DNA of 64,000 nt from contig NZ_RSEK01000007.1 of assembly GCF_003958635.1 (NCBI RefSeq), positions 1 through 64,000 on the forward strand, in the 5' to 3' direction. The notes below the pieces were generated by a model, which worked only from the letters and a program-made list of their open reading frames with translations, made no database searches and had not been told where the DNA came from. This DNA is from Altericroceibacterium xinjiangense (lineage in GTDB: Bacteria > Pseudomonadota > Alphaproteobacteria > Sphingomonadales > Sphingomonadaceae). Both the position numbers and the translations under genes were made by a program. Shown here in pieces: positions 44,304-51,791 of the stretch (its first letter is position 1; every line of letters starts with the position of its first letter).

Positions 44304-45410
44304 ATGCTGTCTCCAAAGACACGCGGGATCAACGTAGCCCTGGTCGGGGTCGGCAACTGCTCCAGTTCCCTTGTCCAAGGCGTGGCGCACTACCGCAGCG
44401 GCGCGAACGACACGACCGGCCTGATGCATTACGAGCTCGGCGGGTACGAGCCGGGGGACATCCGGTTCGTCGCCGCCTGGGACGTGGACCGGCGCAAGGT
44501 CGGCCGCGACGTTGCCGAGGCGATCTTCGCCAAGCCCAATTGCACGACCGTGTTCTGCGATACGATCGAGCCAAGCGGCGCCGAAGTGCGGATGGGCCGC
44601 ATCCTTGACGGCGTGGCCGATCACATGGCGGAGTTTCCGGACGATCGGACGTTTTGCGTTGCCGACGCGCCTGAGCCGAACAAGGATGAAGTCGTCGCGA
44701 TCCTGCGCGAAACCGAAACCGACGTGCTGATGAACTACCTCCCTGTCGGATCGCAGAAGGCGACCGAATTCTACGCGGAATGCGCGCTGGAAGCCGGGGT
44801 TTCCTTCGTCAACAACATCCCCGTGTTCATTGCCAGCGATCCTGACTGGGCCGAGCGGTTCCGCGCAGCCGGGGTGCCGATCATCGGGGACGACATCAAG
44901 GCCCAGCTTGGCGCGACGATCGTCCACCGCGTACTGACCGACTTGTTCAAGAAGCGCGGTGTGAAGCTGGAGCGGACGTATCAGCTCAACACCGGCGGCA
45001 ACACCGACTTCCTCAACATGCTGGAACGCAAGCGCCTTGCGTCCAAGAAGGAATCCAAGACCGAGGCCGTCCAGTCGGTTGCGGCGTCGCGACTGGGTGA
45101 TGAAAACATCCACATCGGCCCGTCTGACTATGTCGCGTGGCAGAACGACAACAAGGTCTGTTTCCTGCGCATGGAAGGCCAGATGTTCGGCGGCGTGCCG
45201 ATGAACCTGGAACTGCGTCTTTCGGTGGAGGACAGCCCCAATTCGGCTGGCGTGGCGATCGACATGATCCGCTGCGCGAAGCTGGCGCGGGACCGGGGCA
45301 TTGCCGGCCCGATCGATCCCGCGTCGTCCTTCTTCTGCAAGCATCCCCCTGAGCAAGTGCCCGACGACCATGCCTGGGCCATGCTTGAAAAGTTCATCGC
45401 AGCGGACTGA
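44304..45410 (+). CDS. ino1: Inositol-3-phosphate synthase (actinobacterial/archaeal type)
   Basis: 368 residues. INVALVGVGNCSSSLVQG is the NAD site, LMNYLPVGSQKA and VNNIPVFIASDP, GDDIKAQLGATIVHR (catalytic Lys region), and LNTGGNTDFLNM are Ino1 blocks. The short length matches actinobacterial enzymes, not the 500-residue eukaryotic form. It converts glucose-6-phosphate to inositol-3-phosphate through an NAD redox cycle. AAGGAGCC precedes the ATG, 24 bases after the glycosidase. This gene defines inositol as the likely core of the cluster product. Confidence 0.95.
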   Translation: MLSPKTRGINVALVGVGNCSSSLVQGVAHYRSGANDTTGLMHYELGGYEPGDIRFVAAWDVDRRKVGRDVAEAIFAKPNCTTVFCDTIEPSGAEVRMGRILDGVADHMAEFPDDRTFCVADAPEPNKDEVVAILRETETDVLMNYLPVGSQKATEFYAECALEAGVSFVNNIPVFIASDPDWAERFRAAGVPIIGDDIKAQLGATIVHRVLTDLFKKRGVKLERTYQLNTGGNTDFLNMLERKRLASKKESKTEAVQSVAASRLGDENIHIGPSDYVAWQNDNKVCFLRMEGQMFGGVPMNLELRLSVEDSPNSAGVAIDMIRCAKLARDRGIAGPIDPASSFFCKHPPEQVPDDHAWAMLEKFIAAD

Positions 45411-45417
45411 GTTTTTC

Positions 45418-46386
45418 ATGACACCAACGATGAAAGCGGCCGTGCTCACCGGCCCGCGCGCCTTTGCCGTGCAAGAGGTTGAGCGTCCCGAGCCAGGAAC
45501 AGGCGAAGTGCGCGTGCGGCTGGAAGGCTGCGGCGTCTGCGCATCGAACCTGACCCCGTGGGAAGGACCCGAGTGGATGCAGTTTCCCACGCCGCCGGGC
45601 GATCTGGGCCATGAAGGCTGGGGCAGGATCGAAGCCGTCGGTCCGGACGTGGACGGGCTTGCAGTCGGGGACCGGGTCGCGGCCCTCAGCTACAAGTCCT
45701 ATGCCGAAGCGGATGTCGCCAAGGCCGACATGGTGGTGAAGCTGCCGCCCGAACTCGATGGCAAGCCTTTCCCCGGAGAACCGCTGGGCTGCGCGTTCAA
45801 CATCTTCCGCCGCAGCGACATCAAACCCGGCCAGACGGTCGCAATCGTGGGGATCGGCTTTCTTGGCGCGGTGCTGTGCCAGCTGGCCAGCGATGCGGGT
45901 GCGAAGGTGATTGCGATCTCCCGCCGCCCGGAATCGCTCGACCTCGCTCGCCGGTTCGGCGCGGCCGAAACCGTGCCGATGGACGATCACTGGAAGATCA
46001 TCGAACGCGTGAAGGAGATCGCCGGCGAGGGTTTGTGCGAGCGGGTGATCGAGTGCGTCGGCAAGCAGTGGCCGCTCGACCTATCTACGGAACTTGTCGG
46101 CTTCGGCGGCAAGCTGATCGTTGCCGGGTACCACCAGGACGGCCCGCGTCAGGTCAACATGCAGACGTGGAACTGGAAGGGGATCGACGTGATCAACGCA
46201 CACGAACGCGACCCCGAAGTGCAGCTTCAGGGCGTGCGCGAAGCGGTGGAGGCCGTTGCCAGCGGCCGGCTTGACCCCGAACCGCTCTATACCCGCGGGT
46301 ATCGGCTGGACGATCTCGGCAAGGCGCTCGACGACACGCGCGACAAGCCGGGCGCTTTCGTGAAAGCGCTGGTAGAACTGGCATGA
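45418..46386 (+). CDS. Zinc-type medium-chain dehydrogenase (alcohol/polyol dehydrogenase-like)
   Basis: 322 residues. The N-terminal GroES domain has GCGVCASNL (catalytic Cys at about 38) and GHEGWG (His-Glu at about 63). The nucleotide motif VGIGFLGAVLCQL follows near 147. The four-Cys structural zinc loop of classical ADH is absent, which is common for this short subgroup. It probably oxidises or reduces a polyol such as inositol or a sugar with NAD(P). It starts seven bases after ino1 and overlaps the Gfo/Idh gene (ATGA). Confidence 0.88.
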   Translation: MTPTMKAAVLTGPRAFAVQEVERPEPGTGEVRVRLEGCGVCASNLTPWEGPEWMQFPTPPGDLGHEGWGRIEAVGPDVDGLAVGDRVAALSYKSYAEADVAKADMVVKLPPELDGKPFPGEPLGCAFNIFRRSDIKPGQTVAIVGIGFLGAVLCQLASDAGAKVIAISRRPESLDLARRFGAAETVPMDDHWKIIERVKEIAGEGLCERVIECVGKQWPLDLSTELVGFGGKLIVAGYHQDGPRQVNMQTWNWKGIDVINAHERDPEVQLQGVREAVEAVASGRLDPEPLYTRGYRLDDLGKALDDTRDKPGAFVKALVELA

Positions 46387-47375
46387 CGAAACCGCGCGTC
46401 GGATTTCTCGGCACCGGCTGGATCGGCCGCCACCGGATGCAGGCGATGATCGAGAGCGGCGCAATTCTGCCCGTCGCCGTCTCCGACCTTTCCGAAGAAT
46501 GCGTGCAGGAAGCGGCCAGGCTTGCGCCTGACGCCGCGGTCCTGCCTTCGCTCGATGCGATGCTGGACGCAAGGCTGGACGGGCTGGTGATCGCCACGCC
46601 CAGCGCGCTCCACGCCGAACAATCGATCGCGGCGCTGAACCGCGGCATCGCCGTGTTCTGCCAGAAACCATTGGGCCGCAACGCAGCCGAAGCGCAGGCG
46701 GTGGTCGATGCGGCAAAGAACGCGGACCGGCTGCTGTCGGTCGATTTCTCCTACCGCCTGACGTCCGCGATCCAGGCGATCGAGCCGCTGATCCGCAATG
46801 GCGAACTCGGGGACCTGTTCGCGATCGATCTCACGTTTCACAACGCCTACGGACCGGACAAGCCGTGGTTCTACGACCGCGCGCAGTCGGGCGGCGGCTG
46901 CGTCATGGATCTTGGCGTCCACTTGGTGGACCTTGCGCTGTGGCTGCAGGACTTTCCGCAAGTGGAGCACGTGAGTTCCCGGTTGTTCGCCGGCGGGCAG
47001 CCGCTTTCCCCCTCCTCCGACGAAGTCGAGGATTATGCCGTCGCCCGGCTGGACCTTACCAACGGCGTTTCCGTGCGGCTCGCGTGCTCCTGGCGGTTGC
47101 AGGCCGGGCAGGAAGCGGTGATCGAAGCGAGCTTCTACGGCACGAACGGCGGCGCCGCGCTGAAGAACATTGGCGGCAGCTTCTACGATTTCGAGGCCCT
47201 GCGCTTTTCCGGTACGTCGACCGACCGGCTGGTCCAACCGCCCGATGAATGGGGCGGACGCGCGGCAGCCGCCTGGGCTGGGAGACTGGCCGATAATCCT
47301 TGTTTCGATCCTGCGGCCGAGCGGCTGGGCGATGTCGCCGACGTGCTAGACCGGATCTACCAGCCGGCGGGCTAG
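46383..47375 (+). CDS. Gfo/Idh/MocA family oxidoreductase
   Basis: 330 residues. The NAD motif GFLGTGWIGRHRM is at about 7-19. The usual EKP reads QKP here (CQKPLGRN, Lys at about 98). GGGCVMDLGVHLVDLALWL carries the catalytic His region. Families of this type act on inositol, ketoinositol or UDP-sugars, which suits the neighbouring inositol-3-phosphate synthase. With the preceding dehydrogenase it might perform an oxidation/reduction pair on the inositol ring or a sugar; this is inference. It ends the rightward operon and overlaps the convergent MBL gene by four bases. Confidence 0.88.
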   Translation: MTKPRVGFLGTGWIGRHRMQAMIESGAILPVAVSDLSEECVQEAARLAPDAAVLPSLDAMLDARLDGLVIATPSALHAEQSIAALNRGIAVFCQKPLGRNAAEAQAVVDAAKNADRLLSVDFSYRLTSAIQAIEPLIRNGELGDLFAIDLTFHNAYGPDKPWFYDRAQSGGGCVMDLGVHLVDLALWLQDFPQVEHVSSRLFAGGQPLSPSSDEVEDYAVARLDLTNGVSVRLACSWRLQAGQEAVIEASFYGTNGGAALKNIGGSFYDFEALRFSGTSTDRLVQPPDEWGGRAAAAWAGRLADNPCFDPAAERLGDVADVLDRIYQPAG

Positions 47376-48358
47376 CCCTCCCCCCGGAACGCCGTTTCGA
47401 CTTCATCGATCATGCGCTGTTCCTCGCCTTCATAGCGCGGGGAGAAATGGAACGGCTCCACTCGGCGGACGCCCACCATCCGCGCGATCTCGCCCGCTGC
47501 CCGCGTGGTCAGGTGCGCGCGGTAGTCTGCCTTGTCGCGGTCAGCCGCGGCGAAGGACGCCTCGATGAACAGGGTGTCCGCCGCGGCGCAAAGCGTTGCG
47601 ATCCTGCGCCGGTTGTCCGGCGTGTCGCGCACGTCGGTGACGTAGCCGAGCATCTGCCCGCGTTCGACGCTGACCAGCCCGCGCAGGTCGCCCAAGGGGG
47701 CAGACGTGCCGCCGGGCAGCGGCACGGTGAAGTCATCCTCCCTTCCCTCCCTTACCGCTTGTTTCAGCCCCTGCAGCCACTGACCTAGCGGGAGTCCCTG
47801 CTCCTCCACCCGGTTGCGCCAGACGTTGACGTGGATTGGCTCGGCCACGGCGTAGGCAAGGCTCGGACCGTGATGTTCCAGCAAGGCAGCGCGCACGGTG
47901 AAGGAGGGCGTCTCCAGGATCGTCCCCTCCCTGGCGCTCCGTTCATCCAGCTCACGGCAGACGAAGGCCTGTTTCAGCGCGAACTCAGCCTCGCGCAGGC
48001 GTTCTCCGTCAAATTCGATCACATGGAACACGAGGTCCGTCTCGTACCGATCCACAAGATCCCAGGTGTAGCCTGCCAGCTTGTGCCCTACGCAGGCGAT
48101 CACGCCAGGCGGGCCTGTGACCACGATCCGCTTGTCTCGCCCGACATTGACCCGCAGCAAGGCATCGAAGCCGATAAAGTGATCCATATGCATGTGAGAG
48201 ACGAACACGTGCTCCACCCGCAGCAGGTGCCGCGCGCTGAGACGCGAAAGGTCGCCCAAGTCGAACAGGAACGCGGCCCGGGCATGCAGCCGTTCGACCA
48301 GAATCGCCGCATCGCCGAACCGGCCGTTAACGAGATTTGCGTGCAACGTCGGGCGCAT
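47372..48358 (-). CDS. Metallo-beta-lactamase fold hydrolase, ribonuclease Z-like
   Basis: 328 residues. The metal motif SHMHMDHFIGFD (HxHxDH, with Met inside) is at about 53-64. Further ligands are plausible in LLEHHGPSLAY, the VTDVRDTPD segment and PFHFSPRY. The layout with C-terminal EASFAAADRDKA and HLTTRAAGEIA resembles RNase Z-type or arylsulfatase-type members. It may be a phosphodiesterase or tRNA 3'-processing-like enzyme. A TTG eight codons upstream is an alternative start; the ATG fits a promoter-like sequence nine bases before it, implying an almost leaderless message. Confidence 0.85.
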   Translation of the reverse strand: MRPTLHANLVNGRFGDAAILVERLHARAAFLFDLGDLSRLSARHLLRVEHVFVSHMHMDHFIGFDALLRVNVGRDKRIVVTGPPGVIACVGHKLAGYTWDLVDRYETDLVFHVIEFDGERLREAEFALKQAFVCRELDERSAREGTILETPSFTVRAALLEHHGPSLAYAVAEPIHVNVWRNRVEEQGLPLGQWLQGLKQAVREGREDDFTVPLPGGTSAPLGDLRGLVSVERGQMLGYVTDVRDTPDNRRRIATLCAAADTLFIEASFAAADRDKADYRAHLTTRAAGEIARMVGVRRVEPFHFSPRYEGEEQRMIDEVETAFRGEG

Positions 48359-48367
48359 CGGCCAAAG

Positions 48368-48393
48368 AACGAACCCGCGCAACGCCCTGTTCC
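48368..48393 (-). promoter_or_regulatory. EcfG-like general-stress promoter of the MBL-fold gene
   Basis: On the minus strand GGAAC (48393-48389) and CGTT (48371-48368) are separated by exactly 17 bases, an exact match to the alphaproteobacterial EcfG pattern. The ATG begins ten bases after CGTT, so transcription would start at or very near the start codon. Confidence 0.5.
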
Positions 48394-48545
48394 GAAAGGA
48401 CCCTAAGCGAATATTCTTCCCCGATTGGCGGCAGCAGGGTAAGGACGGACTTTGTCATCGTTGCGGCGCCATTCCGGCCGGGGTCCGGAAAAGCCGTAGT
48501 CTGCCGGACTTCGTGACACCTGCCGGCTCTTTTTGGAGGATCGTG

Positions 48546-49016
48546 ATGGCCCACAAGGTCAAAATCAACGGCGAAACGCGTGAGCTTGACGTGCCCGAGG
48601 ACATGCCGCTGCTTTGGGCCCTGCGGGGCGAACTGGGCATGGTCGGCACCAAGTTCGGCTGCGGCAAGGGCCTGTGCGGCGCCTGCACCGTGCACGTCGA
48701 TGGCGTGGCGACCCGGTCCTGCTCTCTCCCGGTCGGCTCGGTCGGCGACAAGGAAGTGACCACCATCGAAGCGCTGGCGGAAACTCCGGTTGGGCGCGCG
48801 CTGCAGCAGGCGTGGCTGGACGAAGACGTGATGCAGTGCGGATATTGCCAGGCCGGGCAGCTGATGAACGCGACCGCTCTCCTGAACCGCAATCCCAAGC
48901 CCGATACCCGCCAGATCGATGCCGCGATGAGCGGCAATATCTGCCGCTGCGCCTGCTACGGGCGCATCCGCGAAGCCATCGCGCAAGTCGCGGAAAAGGG
49001 GACGGCCAATGTCTGA
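48546..49016 (+). CDS. Two [2Fe-2S] subunit of a molybdenum hydroxylase (IorA-like)
   Basis: 156 residues. The plant-ferredoxin-type cluster uses FGCGKGLCGACTVHVDG (Cys at about 39, 44, 47) plus a Cys near 59. The second cluster uses QCGYCQAGQ and NICRCACYGRIREAI. It passes electrons from the molybdenum subunit. TTTTGGAGG precedes the ATG. It overlaps the large subunit by eight bases. As in isoquinoline 1-oxidoreductase there is no FAD subunit, so an external acceptor such as a cytochrome is expected; none is adjacent. Confidence 0.93.
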   Translation: MAHKVKINGETRELDVPEDMPLLWALRGELGMVGTKFGCGKGLCGACTVHVDGVATRSCSLPVGSVGDKEVTTIEALAETPVGRALQQAWLDEDVMQCGYCQAGQLMNATALLNRNPKPDTRQIDAAMSGNICRCACYGRIREAIAQVAEKGTANV

Positions 49017-51225
49017 GACAGCCACATCCGTGAAGCTGAACCGTCGCACCCTGCTGAAGGCGGGAGCCGTCGCCGGAGGCGGGTTGTTCCTCAGCGCGAC
49101 GATGCCGTTCGCCGCGCGCGCGGCGGCCGGTGCCGCTCCCGAGGCCGGAACGCTCAGCGCCTTTGTCACGATCGCGCCGGACAACACGATCACCATCGTC
49201 GGTAAGAACCCCGAAATTGGCCAGGGCATCAAGACGATGCTGCCGATGCTGATCGCGGATGAACTCGACGCCGATTGGGACCTCGTCCGGATCGAGCAAG
49301 CCGATTTCAATCCCGAGAAGTACGGATTCCAGTTCGCCGGTGGCAGCTTTGCCACCCCGATGAACTGGATCCCGATGCGGCAGGTCGGCGCTTCGGCGCG
49401 CCAGATGCTGCTGGAAGCCGCCGCCCATCACTGGGGCACCGCGCCGTCCAGCCTGCGGACCGAAAAGAGCCGGGTGATCGAGCCGGAAACCGGCCGAAGC
49501 ATCACCTACGGTGAACTCGCGGCTCAGGCCGCGAAATCGTCCGTGCCGGACCCGGAAAAGGTCAGGCTGAAGGACCCGAAGGACTTCACCATCATCGGGC
49601 GTGCGATCGGCGGGATCGATTCCCCTCGCATCGTCAAGGGAGAGCCGATCTTCGGCGTCGACACCCAGCTGCCGGGGATGAAGTACGCCGCCTTCGAACG
49701 CGCGCCGGTGTTCGGTGCCCGGCTCGTTTCGGCCGATCTTGCTGCCGCCCAGGCCGTGCCGGGGGTGGAGGACGTGTTCGTCCTGAAAGGGGAGGACAAT
49801 CCCGAAGGCCTGATCGACGGGGTCGCGATCGTCGCGAACAGCTGGTGGACCGCCAACAAGGCGCGTGAGCAGCTGAAGATCGAGTGGGACAACGGCCAAT
49901 GGGCATCCCATTCCAGCGAGAAGTACGACGCGAAAGCGCGTGAACTGATGCAGGGCTCCCCCGCCAAGACGCTCGCCAGCGACGGCGACGTCGATGCTGC
50001 GTTCTCGGGTGCGGCCAAGGTGCTGGAAGCGGAGTATGCTTATCCCTTCCTCGCCCACGTGGCGATGGAGCCGATGAACTGCACCGCGCTGTGCCACGAT
50101 GACGGCAAAATGGAATTGTGGGCGCCGACTCAGATCCCTCAGAGCGGGCACGGCGGCGTTGCCAAGATGCTGAACCTGCCGCCGGAAAAGGTCATCGTCC
50201 ACCTCACCCGCATGGGCGGCGGTTTCGGCCGGCGGCTGAGCAACGACTTCATGCACCAGGCAGCCGCGATCGCGGCGAAGAAGCCGGGTACTCCGATCCA
50301 GCTTATCTGGAGCCGCGAGGACGACGTGCGGAGCGATTTCTACCGCCCTGCCGGATGGCATCGCCTGCGCGCCGCGCTGGACGATTCCGGAAAGCTCGCC
50401 GGGATCGACGGCCACTTCGTCACGTTCGAAACCGGCGGCGAGGTGCCGATGCCGGCATCGATGGACGGCAGCGAGTTTCCGGCGAAGTTCGTGCCGAACA
50501 TGCGGTACGGCCAGTCCAGCATCGACACGCGGGTGCCGATGGGATCGCTGCGCGCACCGCGTTCCAACGCGATCGCCTTTGTGCTGCAGTCCTTCCTTGA
50601 CGAAATCGCGCATGAACAGGGCCGCGACTTGCCCGCCCTGATGCTGGAACTGCTTGCAGGCCGCGAAAAGCTGCCCGACGCGAAAACCCCGTTCGGCGTC
50701 CAGCCCGGCTTCGATCCGGCCCGGGCCACTGCGGTGATCAACAAGGCTTTGGCAATGTCCGACTGGAAAGCCGGTGCGCCGTCGGGCCGCGGCAAAGGCT
50801 TCGGCTTCTACTTCAGCCATCTTGGCTATTTTGCCGAAGTGGTGGAAGCGAGCGTGTCCGCTAAGGGACAAGTCCAGCCGCACCATGTGTGGGCGGCGGG
50901 CGACGTCGGCAGCCACATCATCAATCCCCACGGGGCGATGAACCAGGCGCAGGGCGCGATTATCGACGGGCTGGGCCAAGCCATGGCGCTGGCGGTGAAC
51001 ATCGAAGGCGGCGCGGTTTCCCAGTCGAACTTCCACGATTACCAGCTGCCCCGGATCACGATGGTGCCCCGGATCGAGGTGGAGTTCGTGAAGTCCGACA
51101 ATCCGCCGACCGGGCTGGGCGAACCTGCCCTGCCCCCGGTGATCCCGGCGCTGACCAACGCGATTTTCGCGGCAACCGGCAAGCGGGTCCGCAGCTTGCC
51201 AATCGACCGGAGCTTGCTCGGCTAG
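49009..51225 (+). CDS. Molybdopterin-binding subunit of periplasmic aldehyde/xanthine-type oxidase (IorB-like)
   Basis: 738 residues. A twin-arginine signal (NRRTLLKAGAVAGG, Arg at 12-13) predicts export folded with its small partner. GGGFGRRLSNDFM near 405 and VPMGSLRAPRSNA near 508 bind the molybdopterin cofactor, and GLGEPALPPVIPAL near 703 carries the catalytic Glu. The family hydroxylates aldehydes or N-heterocycles with water as oxygen source. The substrate cannot be predicted. It is followed by a hairpin terminator and a cupin gene. No maturation factor gene of the XdhC type is adjacent. Confidence 0.93.
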   Translation: MSETATSVKLNRRTLLKAGAVAGGGLFLSATMPFAARAAAGAAPEAGTLSAFVTIAPDNTITIVGKNPEIGQGIKTMLPMLIADELDADWDLVRIEQADFNPEKYGFQFAGGSFATPMNWIPMRQVGASARQMLLEAAAHHWGTAPSSLRTEKSRVIEPETGRSITYGELAAQAAKSSVPDPEKVRLKDPKDFTIIGRAIGGIDSPRIVKGEPIFGVDTQLPGMKYAAFERAPVFGARLVSADLAAAQAVPGVEDVFVLKGEDNPEGLIDGVAIVANSWWTANKAREQLKIEWDNGQWASHSSEKYDAKARELMQGSPAKTLASDGDVDAAFSGAAKVLEAEYAYPFLAHVAMEPMNCTALCHDDGKMELWAPTQIPQSGHGGVAKMLNLPPEKVIVHLTRMGGGFGRRLSNDFMHQAAAIAAKKPGTPIQLIWSREDDVRSDFYRPAGWHRLRAALDDSGKLAGIDGHFVTFETGGEVPMPASMDGSEFPAKFVPNMRYGQSSIDTRVPMGSLRAPRSNAIAFVLQSFLDEIAHEQGRDLPALMLELLAGREKLPDAKTPFGVQPGFDPARATAVINKALAMSDWKAGAPSGRGKGFGFYFSHLGYFAEVVEASVSAKGQVQPHHVWAAGDVGSHIINPHGAMNQAQGAIIDGLGQAMALAVNIEGGAVSQSNFHDYQLPRITMVPRIEVEFVKSDNPPTGLGEPALPPVIPALTNAIFAATGKRVRSLPIDRSLLG

Positions 51226-51277
51226 AAGCGCCTGCGGAACTCGCCGCGTCGTTCGCTAGTAGATTGAGGTAATACAC

Positions 51278-51309
51278 AGATGCGCCCGAATGCCCGTCCG
51301 GGCGCATCT
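51278..51309 (+). terminator. Hairpin after the molybdenum hydroxylase genes
   Basis: An 11-base perfect stem AGATGCGCCCG / CGGGCGCATCT with a 10-base loop lies between the oxidase stop and the cupin start. It lacks a T-run, so it may be Rho-assisted or partly read through. Confidence 0.6.
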
Positions 51310-51332
51310 CCATACCCGGGAGACAGCGAACA

Positions 51333-51728
51333 ATGCGCGGATTTGTCGATAATATCGAGCGGCTGACAGAGGAGAACGGCGACTTCCGCCGCGTGCTCTA
51401 CACCGGCCACAATCTTCAGCTGGTTCTGATGGCGATCGATCCGGGTCAGGAAATCGGCGAGGAAGTGCACGACGACCGTGACCAGTTCTTCCGCATCGAA
51501 GGCGGCAAGGGTCAGGTCTGGATCGACGATGTCTGTCACGAAGTGAGCGCGGATGACGGCATCATCGTGCCGCAGGGGGCAAAGCACAACGTGGTCTGCA
51601 CCGGATCGGAGCCGCTGCGGCTCTATACCATCTACGGCCCGCCGGAACACCTCGAAGGAACCGTGCACGCGACCGCCAATGACGCCTCCGCCGATCACGA
51701 GCATTTCGACGGGCAAACCACAGAATAA
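51333..51728 (+). CDS. Cupin domain protein
   Basis: 131 residues. A single cupin barrel with metal-ligand pattern EVHDDRDQFFRIEGGKG (His and Glu/Asp) and PQGAKHNVVCTG (second His). The sequence resembles the family that often carries mannose-6-phosphate-isomerase-like annotation, but it is too short for a complete isomerase of the classical kind. The N-terminus is family-like (VDNIERLTEENGDFRRVLYT). It lies between the molybdenum hydroxylase and a GH15 gene in the same direction, 64 bases from the latter. The role is unknown. Confidence 0.85.
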   Translation: MRGFVDNIERLTEENGDFRRVLYTGHNLQLVLMAIDPGQEIGEEVHDDRDQFFRIEGGKGQVWIDDVCHEVSADDGIIVPQGAKHNVVCTGSEPLRLYTIYGPPEHLEGTVHATANDASADHEHFDGQTTE

Positions 51729-51791
51729 CCGACCCGCAAGAATGCGGACAAACAGGCACGGCGGGCGCTCCCCCGCCGCGGGAGCAGGCCA

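Noticed and set aside
43308-45590. 760-codon open frame antisense to the glycosidase and ino1 genes
   Set aside because: No family motif; fully explained as a shadow of conserved coding sequence on the plus strand.
48565-51036. 823-codon open frame antisense to the molybdenum hydroxylase genes
   Set aside because: It mirrors two well-supported genes and its composition (Arg, His, Gly-rich) is that of a GC-driven shadow frame.
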